Assembly (NCBI RefSeq): GCF_000524195.1
Contig: NW_020170381.1
Location: 801,678-865,677, forward strand
Direction: 5' to 3'
DNA: 64,000 nucleotides
Origin: Echinococcus granulosus
Taxonomy: Eukaryota; Platyhelminthes; Cestoda; Cyclophyllidea; Taeniidae
In this document: positions 1 through 10,484 of the stretch, in pieces
Layout of the letters: every line of letters starts with the position of its first letter
Numbering within the stretch: position 1 is the stretch's first letter
The notes under the pieces: model-generated
Database searches by the model: none
What the model saw: only the letters and a program-made list of their open reading frames with translations
Told to the model about the DNA's origin: nothing
Made by a program: the position numbers and the translations under genes

Positions 1-1344
1 TTGGCGTTTTACAGGCATAACGCTAATTATTTAAAAATTTGTTCTGCTTAAATAATATCACTAGGTGGACTAGAAGTCAGTCTTATTGCTACTTGTTTGA
101 AGGGGTTTTTGAGCGAATAGTGGCAAATTTGAATGAACGTTTATCTTGCAGGTAAGGCGTGCTGCATAGCTGTACGTAAAACAGTGATGAGTATTTAGCA
201 CTTTATCTTTGCTAAACATAACCTTTGGCACTCTTCTACCCAACCATGTATCACATTGTTGATTCAAGTATTTCTTCGTATATGCCTTGTGGCGACCATA
301 CCGAAATTAGTGGTACTAGAATTGCCGAAATTCCCAGAAATTTATTTGCCAAGTTTGAGGTGTTCCGGATTTCCGTAATGCTATTGTTCCTGCGCACACT
401 ATTGTCTTGTCAATTAGATACTCCATCTCCGGTTAGGGTTCGTTTTCACCACTATTTCTACTGCCAATGTGAAAACCTCTTTCGGTGCGTGTCGTGCGTG
501 TGCTTGCATGACTTAAACCTGTCCGCAGTAACCTCGTACGCATACATGGCAAGAACGTTTAGTCACACTACATTGCCTATGCAGCAACATTTCCTCTAAC
601 ATACATTCAGGTTGAGGGAAGTGTTTTTGCTCGTTTTCGGAGTAGCAGGATATAGCAACGGCGGTAACCGTGTGGCTTTAATGTGTGCGGAAGCGTGAGT
701 AGTGGCGGTTTCGCGCAATCTTTTTGTGCTCGAATGAGCGCTGTCCTATCTGCCCGTGCATTGCCGTCTGGGAGGGTTTTGTGCCCCGCCTGCCGCGTCG
801 CCCCTCCCTCTTCCGCCTGTCTACGGTATTAACCGCAAGTCGATATTTTATGTTTGTGCGCGCGGGCGTGAGTGACAATTCCGTGCGTACGAGAGCGCCC
901 GGGACGAATCTCTTGGGCTTTGTGCTCTCGGCGTAGCGAGAGGGTGAGCGAGAGTGATGCAGTAATGGCAGCTATTCGTCGTTGTGTCTACTGTGTGCGC
1001 GGGTGTGCTCGCCTGTCTGCGTTATTCTAGTTTAGAGCGCGCTCGTGCGTTTGCTCTTGCTCCTCTGTTGTGTCTGCCCACCCTCTCCTTTCACGTACAT
1101 GCTCACACGTGCGCACACCTGTTGCTATTATTTACATATATGTCAGGGTGCCTGTTTGTACATTTCAATTCGGAATTTTAACCCTTCGTTTCACTCATCA
1201 CCTGATCCTACAAGTGTCTGCATGAATTTGACCGTTGACTGAAGTTTGTGTACTTGTGATGTGGATGCATTACTAATTTACCTCAAGTCCACTTTGCTCC
1301 TGGATACACCAACCGAGATTTCACTTGGTATTCCCCATTTTCAG
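1..1344. other. Upstream flank, no exon supported
   Basis: No exon could be supported here. The stretch probably belongs to an intron or upstream region of the gene whose last exons begin at 1345. From about 740 to 1120 the + strand is rich in C and T mixed with GT/CG alternation. Open frames through it (for example 225-599) are low in complexity and lack convincing splice signals or a recognisable domain. Confidence 0.4.
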
Positions 1345-2276
1345 TTTGGAAATCGGATGGTCGGAAGTTGGAAGTATCTCTTCATTTACGTCCTCCTCCT
1401 AAATCCTCTACCTCAGCGTCCACTGAGACGTCTCCGCTTGATGGGGGTGTTGGTGTCAAGTGTAGCGTCTATGCCTTCAAAAACCCCTACAGTAAGATTG
1501 TTGAGTATGCCGTATGCACCCTGACGTTGGCAGTGGGTCTCCAGGCTTCTACGACACCTCCAAATGCTCAGCCACTTTATTACTCAACCTTCACATCGGC
1601 TGACTCTCAGCGGAGTCAGCAGCAGCAGGAGCGGCAGCAAACCCAGGATCACAGCGATAACGGGTCACTGTACTGGGGTCCTGTGCAATGTTCACCTCTA
1701 CAACAACAACAGCAGCAGCAGAGAGGCTATGCTCCCGAAAATGCCGTCTCCACTCCCCATCAGTATGATTTCAGCGCAGCCACCAGCGCTACTAGATGTA
1801 GTCCAAGCGTAACAGTCACTCAGCCCAAGTTTGGTACTGGTGAAAGATATGCAGCCATATTGGGTGAGCTTTGATTCACGAGCTTCTGATGAGACTTCTC
1901 CTCAGCCTATCCGTAATCAGTTACTGCTTTTGCCTTTACGACGTCATAATGCAAAGAGCTCTGGTGCCACTACAACCTTAGTAGAACTTGGATTTCTCCG
2001 TCCAAGAGCAGACCCAGTTGACTTCGGGTTTATGCACTCATTCTAGATGAGAGTCATCCCATCAATTCCTACACGCAGTCAGTACCTCATCAGCCTTACC
2101 TCCATACCAGCTCCTCATACACTCACCCCCAACGGAACATTCCCTTCACGGACGCGTCCGTCTACTCCCCCCCGTCATCCTCCGAAGGTGCTACCAACAG
2201 AGCTTCTGCGATCTCCTACCTCCCCAGACCCAGCGATCAGCGAAAAGGCACCGGCGCAAGGGACTGGTGCCTATAA
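1345..2276 (+). CDS. 3' exons of an unrecognised Q/S/P/Y-rich protein
   Basis: Two exons are proposed: 1345-1863 and 2047-2276, stop TAA at 2274. The first follows a good acceptor (pyrimidine tract ending TTTTCAG at 1344). It ends at a GTGAGC donor, and the 183-bp intron ends CATTCTAG. The phase is consistent across the join. The first exon starts with an ordered-looking segment (WKSDGRKLEVSLHLRPPP, then VKCSVYAFKNPYSKIVEYAV) that could be the end of a folded domain. Two glutamine runs encoded by mixed CAG/CAA codons follow (about 1618-1645 and 1700-1722). The rest is rich in Ser, Pro, Tyr and His, which is typical of the disordered tail of a regulatory or transcription factor, but no family was recognised. 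The 5' exons are not in view or not identifiable. A poly(A) signal AATAAA lies at 2770. Confidence 0.5.
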
Positions 2277-2286
2277 TACGGGAGTT

Positions 2287-2481
2287 CTAGTTGCGGAGGC
2301 TGAATAGCCTTGATGTAGGTAGGTAGGTAGGCAGGCGATAAAGTGAGACCGAAACGAGAGGTGTGAGGTGGAATCCTGACCGGCTTGTGGTTGCAAGCCG
2401 GTACTCAGGTGTCAGTCTCTTGTGCCTCACACCTCTCGTTTCAATTTTCCTTTAACTACCTACATCAACATCCGCAACTAG
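2287..2481. repeat. Nested foldback (inverted-repeat) structure in the presumed 3' UTR
   Basis: Three pairs of perfectly complementary blocks nest inside each other: 2287-2297 with 2471-2481 (11 bp), 2311-2322 with 2456-2467 (12 bp), and 2351-2368 with 2425-2442 (18 bp). The apex holds a further 9-bp stem, 2379-2387 with 2394-2402, around a 6-base loop. A side hairpin AGGCT-GAAT-AGCCT lies at 2297-2310. The left arm includes a short (GGTA)n run at 2316-2332. It starts 10 bases after the stop of the preceding gene and before its AATAAA at 2770, so it would be transcribed. It could be a foldback or MITE-type element, or a structured RNA. Confidence 0.85.
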
Positions 2482-5400
2482 TTGTCTCCGATCTTTGGCC
2501 TATATACAATGCGCTCTGCTGACCTCAAGAAATGGTCACTTGTATAGAACTCATGTATCATAAGTGTAAGTTGTTAAGCTCCCCACCTCCACTGTCCGAT
2601 AATCGACCTGTGACAGTCCGATACACAAAACAAAGTGTAAGTAAGCTCGCTTAACTCCCCAGTGAGCCCCTGATTACCTGTGTGTACTTATTTATACACA
2701 ACTTTATGTTTTTATATATTTTTTTTCGCTTTCAAGGAGTTCGAGAGGAGCTAATGACTAGTCAAGACTAATAAAACTTTGCGATTGTTTGAACCCGAAG
2801 TTCATTCGACAATTTATGCTTCCATTTGATGGCGGAGTCTTGTGTGCACCACGTTTAAATAGGCGATACTGACCAGGCGGTAAAGTTGAAGGTCTCTGGA
2901 GTTTTGTTATTTAACAAACAAGTCTGAAGTGTCAAAAACCAATATGAAATATGAACCATGGGTTGTAAGTCATGGGATTACGAAGAGTGTGTACAGAAAT
3001 ACGCGTCCAGCTGACCTGATTGCTTGTTCTGTGACTGTTGCTATAATTTGCTACTTTGCATCTTGAGAAGCTAACAAGAATAAGGGGTTAGACAATTTCA
3101 AACACAACACTTACATTTTTTGCCTTGATTATCTCCCGTTTTTCATCGAAGCGCATTTCATCAAGTTTCTATAGTACCGGTAAGGGCGTGTAAAGGATGG
3201 CTTACGCGTTCTGCAGTCCTTCGTGCTATAATAACTTCAGGTATTATTTTGGCCACATGGGCCTCGTTAACTTCAAATCTTTGGAGGTTCTTGCCTAAAA
3301 TATATATCTTGGCAGTTGAACGCCAAGACTGAATATTCCTATCTCAAAGAACGGTAAATAGATGTTTTGTTGAAGAGTACGCAGACCCGACTAGTCATAG
3401 CTTGATGCCAGACGTTTACCATAATAGCCGTCATTTGACTTCTGGACCAGCAACCTCGTGTACGCTAGGAACACCTCAGATACCCGAGTTTGGGAGATAA
3501 GTGAACATGTAGGTCGCGTGGTCTGATGCATCCGGGACTTGGGGTTTGAATTACTGCCCTAGACGCCACTAGGTAAATTCCGAGTAAAAAAATCGGTGCT
3601 TCAAGACTGATACTAACCAAACATCCAGTGTAAAATGTTGTGAAGTGCGAATAACCCACAGAACTATGTAAAATGGAAACTGCGACTAGACATTTGTTGG
3701 AGCGAACGTGAGCGATCGGACGCCTTTTACCAACAAGCTCGACATGTTTTGACTTTTCAACATTTACCCTTCACACTCATTTACAGCAAATGGGGATTTC
3801 ATTAAAACTATCTAAACGGATCGTATCGTACAGATTTTTTATATGCTGACTAAATGCAAACGAGTAGTAACCGATTCAATTATTGCAGGTAAAAGAAGTA
3901 TCTACTATACAGAGACATGCTGATGTTGATGACTTAAGAGATGCAAAATTAACAAGGATGTAAGAATGTTACAATAATGGCCGCAAGAATAGGATTCTGT
4001 TTCTCTTTGCGAAGCAAAATAATCGGTAGGCAGGATTTGAGAAACCTAATGCAGCCGTTAAACATACTGCTTATTTGACTTAAGTATGGGATTTTTAAAG
4101 GATTGATCAAAAGTCCATCCCTGAATAATCTTAGACGCATGAATCAGATATCAGAGTAGACATACCCAGATAGTGATGAGTTAAAAAAGGGCTAATTTGG
4201 TGAGATATTGATTGATGGGCGAGAAAAATTAATTCAACTATTTTAAGGAGAGTCGTCACATTGTTTGAAAAGATGTGGAAGTTGGAAACAGACTAACAAA
4301 CATCGTTTAAACTTCAATAGATGTGGAAGTGCGTTCGGTACGATCCTAACGGAGAAATGAAGACATCGATGGGCTGTTCTGCTTATGTTATAAGGCAGAC
4401 AAATCACGGTCGCGCGGTTTTGCACTATAAAAATTAATTACTAAAAGCTTAAGACATAACACTAGTCGAAGTACTCATCATTACAGCCTATAATTCTTTT
4501 CCAGTAAGATACAAGTTTGCGTATTTCGCACCTGTAAGGCACTTTGTCTCCAGTAGCTCATAAGAATCCCAGGCATCTCCGTTTCTACCTTACTATTATT
4601 TCCCAACGATCAACTTTACTCTCAATCTAAGCATCTGATGCCAAGGGAGAGATAACCATTAATTGGAAAAATGACAGGAGATTAAGGAGAATTCAGATGA
4701 GGTAGCGTTTCACCAATTCCAATTTCAACGTGCAAACCTTCCCAAGAGAGTTGTAGCTTAGGTTCTTGTGACATAAGTAGAGAACTTCCTTCCCACCAAA
4801 TGACTCAATCGTTTTTCAGTAATTCTTGCGCATCGATCTGTATCTCAGCTGTAGCTGCTGTTTCACCTTCAGCAATCCCACACGCGAAGCATAGGCTTCT
4901 GAGGATGAAATACAGAGTGGAGACTGAGTGGGTCGTTCGGGAGTAATCAATGACATTTTCGTTCACCTAACTTTGCAGTACGGAGGTCACACGTTGCGTT
5001 TTTATACTAGACGTAAAATAAAGAAGGGATTGACGATGTTTGAACCTATTGGTTGCCCTTGGTTAACGTGCGTCAATTTGACGCCTACACGCTCTCTTTC
5101 AAGACTTCCCCAGTTAATAAAGATGAGCTGTGAGCTGTTTCATTATTCACTCTAGACGCTATCAGTTTTTGACGAGTTAGTTCCAGATTAATGTCGATGA
5201 CAATACATAATTCTATATTATCAAGAAGAGAGGATCCTCCAAATGCGATATAGCTTTGGGTGATTCAGCACAACAACCGATTTGAAGAGGCACGTTTCGC
5301 TGACACGCCTCCAAGACCACAAAAAGAAACGTTATGAGAAGCTTTCGCAGCTTGGGAATCGAGATAAAACGTATCGTAAAGCAGACAAGCAAAGATCATA

Positions 5401-5873
5401 ACAGATACAAATGGCAGGTAAATAGTGGGACACAACAGAGCACCGTACCGGTGGACTGATGCAAATCTATGCGTTATAACGCATTTTTTACAAGTCCCGG
5501 AAAGCTACCACAACTCATTGCAGTCAGTTACGTCGAAAATCGCACGAGCCTCTCTGGTTACCCAATATCATAGGCAATGACAATGTTACAATGAGGTTGA
5601 TCATTACAGAAAGAAATAAAAACAATTGACGTGTCAACTAGGGTTATTAAGAACTCGCCACAGGGAACTACGGGATTCATAAAACCTTTTTAAAGATCAC
5701 TTTCAGTCCAGAATATTCGATGTGATAATTGTGTTTTTGGAACAAATAGATGATAGGTACAATCTTGCACCATAAGTTCGTGAAGAGGAATTAAAAATGC
5801 TTTAGTGGTGCTTGTACCTCCCTCAATAGAGGTAGGAAAAAGTTGTGCAAAGCAAATCCATGGCATAATACTT
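2482..5873. other. Intergenic AT-rich stretch with possible decayed repeats
   Basis: No gene is supported. At 3505-3570 a tRNA-like arrangement is visible, with an A-box-like GTGGTCTGATGC and a B-box-like GGTTTGAATTA about 30 bases apart; this may be the head of a decayed SINE. At 5269-5401 there is a short, highly charged + strand frame ending in a stop, listed among the findings. Any remaining C-terminal exon of the minus-strand DDX49 gene should also lie here, but it could not be recognised. Confidence 0.4.
2770..2775 (+). promoter_or_regulatory. Candidate polyadenylation signal AATAAA
   Basis: A canonical AATAAA lies about 494 bases after the stop codon at 2276 and is followed by T-rich sequence. 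It would give the left-edge gene a 3' UTR of roughly 0.5 kb that contains the foldback. This is inferred from position only. Confidence 0.4.
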
Positions 5874-5899
5874 TCAAAAAAGAAAAAAAATTAACGAAC

Positions 5900-7389
5900 C
5901 AATGAAGGTTTGAACCGCCTTCAACCGCTTAATCTCAAAGAGATCAGCGAAGGTGATAGCCATACCCGCCTTCCCAGCTCGCGCTGTCCGGCCAACACGA
6001 TGAACATAGTCTTTCGGTCGAATTGGGACGTTGTGATTGACCACGGCATCCACCGTCGGAAAATCCAATCCGCGACTAGCAAGATCGGTTGCAATTAACA
6101 CTCGCACATGACTAGATTTAAAAGCTGTTAGAGCTGCAATTCGATCAGTCTGGGGCATCGAAGAATGCAAAACAGCCGACTGAATACCCACTGACGACAT
6201 AATCAAACCAAGGAGGTGACACCACTTGCACTTGTTTGTAAAAACAATTATTAATGAATGTGAGTTTTCAGTAAGAAATTGATCTATGACGTGGACTAAG
6301 AAGGCATCCTTCAATTCAGGTCTTGTGATCAGGTAGTACTGAGACAGAGTATCGACGGTCGTAGAACTGGCAGCTTTTTGTCCAGGGGACTCGGTAATGC
6401 CTTTGGACTCCCACATGACGGGGGGATTGCGATTATCTGCGATGGCGGCCGCCCTAGCAGATTCTACGGCCCTCTTGACAGCACCACTGAAGGTCGCGCT
6501 GAATAGGAGAGTCTGACGGTTTCGCGGCAGAGCTGCCATGATTTCCGCAAGATCTTTACCAAAGTTGTCTTCTAGTAGCCGATCAGCTTCATCAAGCACG
6601 AGGACTTTAAGGCGAGAGAGGTTCCATTCAGGAACAGCACCGGACTCTGCAGATGATTTCTGAGTGCGCAAGAGGTCCGCCAGCCGTCCAGGAGTGGCAA
6701 CGATAATGTGCGGACCCCGAGCTAAATCGATTCCCTGCCGAATTATGCTCTGACCGCCTGTTATAACCTGAACAGTACATATTGAATTCCCCTGAACCAG
6801 GTTAAGACCTGCCGTCTGCTCGCCAATTTGATGGGCGAGTTCACTACAATAAAATTAAGGACTCCGTGTCACTTCAAGTGATGTAAAAGACAGTCGGAGT
6901 TGCAGTAAGTATATGAAGAATTGGTACTGTTAACAGCTAACGCAAAACTGACTTTGTACACAGTCTGCATCAAAAATGAGTTGGACTTAAGAAAAAGAAT
7001 CAGATGGTAAAACAAACCAGCAAAGGCACAAAAACAAAGCTAAAAGCCCCATAAGTCACGTGAAGGGCAAAAACGAGCAATGATTATGCGGTCGTACGGA
7101 TACCAATGATATTAAACATACCGAGTGGGTGTAATAACAAGAGCATAAAACGGTCTTGGTTCATGCATCAACGCTTGAAGAAGAGGGATAACAAATGCAG
7201 CAGTTTTGCCGGAACCAGTTTGAGCACATGCGACAACATCATGACCTGAGTATAGGAAAAGAAAAACCGGGACTTACCAGATAAAACCTCAGGGATACAT
7301 GCTGCTTGAACTTCCGATGGCACAAGTATACCCTTCTCGTGTAAAAGTTCGATAATTTCAGGACAAACACCAATTTTCCTGAATGTCAT
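5900..7389 (-). CDS. DDX49: DEAD-box RNA helicase DDX49/Dbp8
   Basis: ATP-dependent RNA helicase of the DDX49/Dbp8 family, which acts in the nucleolus in small-subunit rRNA processing. Exons on the minus strand: 7389-7278, 7245-7122 and 6843 to about 5900. Introns are 32 nt (7277-7246) and 278 nt. The start [12 protein letters not shown] opens directly with the Q motif, as in other DDX49 proteins. Visible motifs are the Q-motif glutamine, Walker A AQTGSGKT (residues 45-52), PTREL (77-81), TPGRL (129-133), DEAD (163-166), SAT (194-196), then in the second RecA domain [18 protein letters not shown] and [10 protein letters not shown]. The stretch [11 protein letters not shown]...[11 protein letters not shown] closely follows the DDX49 pattern. 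About 393 residues are accounted for. The usual basic C-terminal tail (roughly 90 residues) needs another exon, probably spliced from a donor near 5899. The family call is sure; the 3' end is open. Confidence 0.93.
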
Positions 7390-7404
7390 GCCTACGAACC
7401 TGGA

Positions 7405-7406
7405 CT
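7405..7406 (-). promoter_or_regulatory. Splice-acceptor-like AG upstream of the DDX49 start
   Basis: On the minus strand a pyrimidine-rich run ending CTCTGCAG lies 15 nt before the proposed ATG at 7389. This could accept a spliced leader or end a 5' UTR intron. It supports starting translation at MTFRKIGV rather than further upstream. Confidence 0.45.
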
Positions 7407-7567
7407 GCAGAGCGACCCAAAAAGGCACAGCCAATCACAAAATTACATGAAACAAATTTGCACATTTTAACAAGAATTTGATGACTAAAAGGTAGAAAAA
7501 GTAGAAATGAAGATGAGCTGGTGGTGTGACATATTTCAACAACCTCTTTCGTTGAAAACAAATACTG

Positions 7568-7765
7568 TGTAATACGATAGTAGTTTATCCCTCGGTTCTG
7601 GTGAGGCGCCACTTTTGTACTTTGAATTGGTCCCCTTGTACCTCGCTGGGTGGGCTGGCCTTTTGGGCCATGCCAATAGCCCAGACACCTTCTCCGTGCT
7701 GAATATATATATTCTGCCCGAGTATTGTGTCTTCTTTCGTCTTAAGGGAGTCTCGGGACGCTACA
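7568..7765 (+). repeat. LTR-like dispersed element, copy A (with target duplication)
   Basis: A 198-bp element beginning TGTAATACGATAG and ending GGGACGCTACA. It is flanked by the perfect direct repeat ACTG at 7564-7567 and 7766-7769. It is nearly identical to the 198-bp copy at 57248-57445. TG...CA ends with a 4-bp target duplication suggest a solo LTR or TRIM-like element. It contains no coding capacity. It lies between the divergent DDX49 and ARMC10-like genes. Confidence 0.85.
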
Positions 7766-8287
7766 ACTGCTTAGCAAAGCGTCTCCTCATCAGAGGATGT
7801 TAAAGTATTCACTCTATGAAATTTACTAAATTGATCTTATTTTATGCAATTTTTTAAAGTTTCTTTAGTTTGGTCGCCGCAAGTAACCTTCTGTCTTTTG
7901 AAACCTACTCGGCAGTGCGTTTTCGTCCAATGTTGACCAATAATTAGCATGGCATTCTGGAAAAATAAAATAAGCGAAATTTTGCCTCATTTTTTACAAA
8001 TGAGAGTAACGAAACAGATAAGGACATAAAATCAACATTGATCCACGTTAGGTTGTCATACTAGGGTGCACCATTTCGGTTGGCCAGTGTCGTTTGTGGT
8101 CATGTGAGGCGTGCCTGGGTTATTTTCCTCTCAAAATTGCTTTTAACATTGTTTGGTGGCGGTATTTGCGTGAACTTTGCTATTATATTGTCTGCGCAGC
8201 GTCGCTCAATTTTCATCTCTACATAATAGTTATTTTTCCCGTATGATGTGTTCTATGTAATCCACCTCATTCTAATTTTTTATTCTT

Positions 8288-8289
8288 AG
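8288..8289 (+). promoter_or_regulatory. Splice-acceptor-like AG one base before the ARMC10-like ATG
   Basis: The sequence TTTTTTATTCTTAG is followed by a single G and then the ATG at 8291. Such an acceptor so close to the start suggests spliced-leader addition or a 5' UTR intron, and it supports this start codon. Confidence 0.5.
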
Positions 8290-8290
8290 G

Positions 8291-10484
8291 ATGTTTCGGG
8301 TCGGTGTTTACGTATTAGGTTTGTTCGGAGCTGCAGCAGCCACCTTGGGCTTTTTTGTAATCTACCGTCAACTTGGCCATGCATCATCTTGTCGTAAATC
8401 TGAAGGTAGAAAGCCTTTGAGGATTAGCGCCTATTTTGTCGATAACCAGGAAATAGCACTGTGGCAATTAGGTCAGCTCAATTTTTCTCGATGTGGTGAG
8501 AAGAACAAATCGGATAATCAAGTCTCTGTTGAGGAACTTAAACACCTAATATCCTTGCTACCGGCTTTAAACACTATGAGTTCCCTCAAGATAATGAAGA
8601 CTCTCATACGATTCAGCAATTACAGCGAAAACATAGTACTTCCATACTTATTCAATTTACTGTAAAGCCATCGTTTAGGTCAACAAAAGTCTTGGATGAC
8701 CTTTTCTCTTTACTGAATTTGGGTGGCGATGGCGAATTTTTACGATTGACAAATGTGCACGTATTGAATTTGTTCGCGAATCTCATCATTGACGGCAATA
8801 TTAGGGAGCATTTAAAGGTATGACTTGACTTGTTTCCTGTGAGATTATCTAGGCTCACATCGGTTTTTTTTTTGACGTCACATTACCTTCTTTGCAAGTG
8901 AATGAAGTGATTGCTATGCTTCGGTTGCTAGGCAATTTCTCCATGATGGATGATACTTGTGTCACCGTCGGAATGCACTTTCCAGAAGTATTTGAGTTTG
9001 TAGCTGGTCAAAGTGATGGGGTCAGGCGTCAAGCTTGGACTATACTTTTAAATCTCTCCTGCAATATGCAATGTGTGGATGTCATTCTCGGAACTGCGGT
9101 ATACTTTAACTGCTTCTCATGAAGAAAATACAGCTTAAAGTTTTAGGTTCAGCATCTATATAGTTAGGTATTTTTATCAAAAACAACTGGGACTCCCCCA
9201 CCGTTTGGTGTGTTCGTGATCTTTCTATACATTTTTTTGTCATTTTTTCAAGGATTTTAAATATTCATGTAACCTCAGTATTAAATTTATAAATAGTAGT
9301 TTCTTGCGACTAGTTAGTGTGTTCCATTTTCAGTCCATTAGCTCACCTAGTTTTCTTCGCTATTTTCCATTAACTCGTAACTTCTCCTACTTGGTTTTTT
9401 TATAGTTGCGCCTCCTTGTTACTTTATAATTCTCCCTTATTATTTTTAGACTTTTGATGGATTTAAAGCGAGTTTAAGAGAACTGCTCACCGAAAAAAAT
9501 GACGTTATTCTTCTAAAGTCGATAAAATTCCTTTGCAACCTATATCAGGGACTACGGATTCAAAAGAGAAACCAATTTTCCAGAGATTCAATTTTGAATG
9601 AACTGCTGGTAAGTACACGTTACTTTGAGTTTCATGCCTTTGTCGCTAAATATCGGCTCAAATCTGCTGTCTTCATAAGGCAATCCAAATTCTTTTTGGG
9701 TTTGTAGCATACACCTAATTTTGTAACTGATGAGCTTTCCCTAAACTTACGCTGCTTATAAATTCACTTTTTAGGTACCATAAAGTATTTGCTCTCTTTA
9801 AACTCGTCATATCATTTCGTGATTCCCTCCTATTCTTTTACTTAAGTTCTATCTGTCAGGATATGATTATTCTCTTAAAAACCTACTCTAAATGAACTGT
9901 TCTAGCACCCTCATTATGATAGTTATTAATTATGTAATATTTAACGCATTTACGACTACCTTAATTTTTCTTCCATCCTGTCGTACTAGTGGTATGTATT
10001 GCTGAAGATACCAATTTGTCCCTCTCCACATCTACTACACTTTTTCACATTATGTGGTACATCAGATGTTGGACCTGTTTTTTAGTTGATTAGCATCCCC
10101 AGGCGGTTACTGTTACGGAGTGCGTTCAGCATTTCATAAGTTTCACTTTTATGAATTTTAACCTGCAGACAAATTGTATGCATTAAATAGCGCTTCATTA
10201 TCCTTCATACAGGACTTCGGTACGCTTGTTTATTTCATTTATTTCGTCGAATCTCCTTATGTTAGCCAGCGGTAATTCATCCAATGCAATTCTTGTTATA
10301 GTCAGGAACATTTGCCACCTTTACTAATTTATGCCAAACAAGTCCTTTACGATTGCTCTTTTTTTTTCAGAGTGCGAAAGAGAACTTAATCTTACAAACG
10401 ACACTTTTCCTTCCCTACGCTGTGGCGGTGGGTGAAGTGTTCGCAGATGCCCAACACCTTCTCCGGGTGCTAAAAGACTGCTAA
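8291..10484 (+). CDS. ARMC10: ARMC10-like membrane-anchored armadillo protein
   Basis: Armadillo-repeat protein resembling ARMC10 and the ARMCX group, which are tail-exposed membrane proteins implicated in mitochondrial dynamics in vertebrates. Five exons: 8291-8635, 8668-8817, 8853-9098, 9450-9608 and 10371-10484 (stop TAA at 10482), all joining in phase 0. Introns are 32, 35, 351 and 762 nt. The product is 337 residues, close to the usual length of about 340. The N-terminus is a single hydrophobic segment (VGVYVLGLFGAAAATLGFFVIY, split here as roughly residues 4-25) followed by basic residues, the expected outer-membrane anchor. The rest is helical with armadillo-type stretches such as VLNLFANLIIDGN, AMLRLLGNFSMMDD, AWTILLNLSCNMQ and SIKFLCNLYQG. 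Without the 32-nt intron the frame breaks, so a naive reading would call it broken. It shares its upstream region with DDX49 and converges with CDK7. Orthology to ARMC10 rather than another ARM-only family is inferred from length and layout. Confidence 0.8.

Noticed and set aside
225..599. A 124-codon open frame near the left edge
   Set aside because: Composition is unlike the confirmed exons, and there is no homology or splice context.
7775..7805. Hammerhead-ribozyme-like CTGATGAG on the minus strand
   Set aside because: The required CGAAA and flanking stems are absent.
8621..8690. Apparent frameshift in the ARMC10-like gene
   Set aside because: A 32-nt GT-AG intron at 8636-8667 restores the frame and matches the size of short introns in neighbouring genes.
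10446..10475. Similarity of the ARMC10-like last exon to the LTR-like element (CACCTTCTCCG...GTGCT)
   Set aside because: The match covers only about 20 bases, and the surrounding exon fits the armadillo protein C-terminus, so chance is the simpler explanation.
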